This document shows, piece by piece, positions 5,351-5,357 of a stretch of DNA of 5,357 nt (the first letter of the stretch is position 1; every line of letters starts with the position of its first letter). Under the pieces are notes generated by a model that had not been told where the DNA came from, made no database searches, and saw only the letters and a list, made by a program, of their open reading frames with translations. The stretch is from Anaerolineae bacterium (GTDB lineage Bacteria; Chloroflexota; Anaerolineae; DRVO01). Both the position numbers and the translations under genes were made by a program. Location: contig JAAYAV010000045.1 of NCBI GenBank assembly GCA_012719195.1, forward strand, positions 1 through 5,357. Direction: 5' to 3'.

Positions 5351-5357
5351 TAGAATC

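Overview
The window is GC-rich (about two thirds G+C by eye) and bacterial. It most resembles Chloroflexota, possibly an Anaerolineae/Caldilineae-type organism. Three things point there: a secreted protein with a 'VYLPLAL' segment directly after its signal peptide, a twin-arginine lipoprotein signal on a sugar-type solute-binding protein, and C-run/G-run hairpin repeats between genes. This lineage call rests on remembered patterns, not on a search.

Layout. Positions 1-783 (+) hold the C-terminal part of a radical SAM/SPASM protein whose cluster-binding N-terminus lies outside the window. Convergent to it, across a 32-bp gap, is a three-gene minus-strand operon. It reads from right to left: family 1 extracellular solute-binding lipoprotein (3896-2523), MalF-type permease (2515-1616) and MalG-type permease (1619-816). 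The genes are packed tightly: a 7-bp gap, then a 4-bp GTGA overlap. No ATP-binding subunit is in the window, so the importer must use one encoded elsewhere. The operon looks like a carbohydrate-type ABC importer of unknown substrate. A good minus-strand promoter (TTGAAG-N17-TACAAT, 4125-4097) predicts a leader of about 194 nt, which carries a cluster of overlapping palindromes (3960-3988) that could be an operator.

Divergent from the operon, at 4406-5068 (+), is a gene for a secreted protein of unknown function. Its reading frame appears broken: from about 4975 the coding signal moves to another frame and continues to a stop at 5161-5163. The gene is either a decaying pseudogene, has lost an internal segment, or carries a sequencing indel. 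The last 190 bases have no gene but contain two kinds of strong secondary structure: a composite inverted repeat made of C-run/G-run hairpins (5182-5277) and a separate 13-bp-stem hairpin (5321-5350).

The items most worth a second look are the frameshift, a perfect 27-bp palindrome inside the start of the first permease gene (2461-2487), the palindrome cluster in the operon leader, and the 3' repeat element. I did not find a clearly new multi-gene system. The protein-coding content is ordinary, and the unusual signals are mostly structural DNA/RNA elements.
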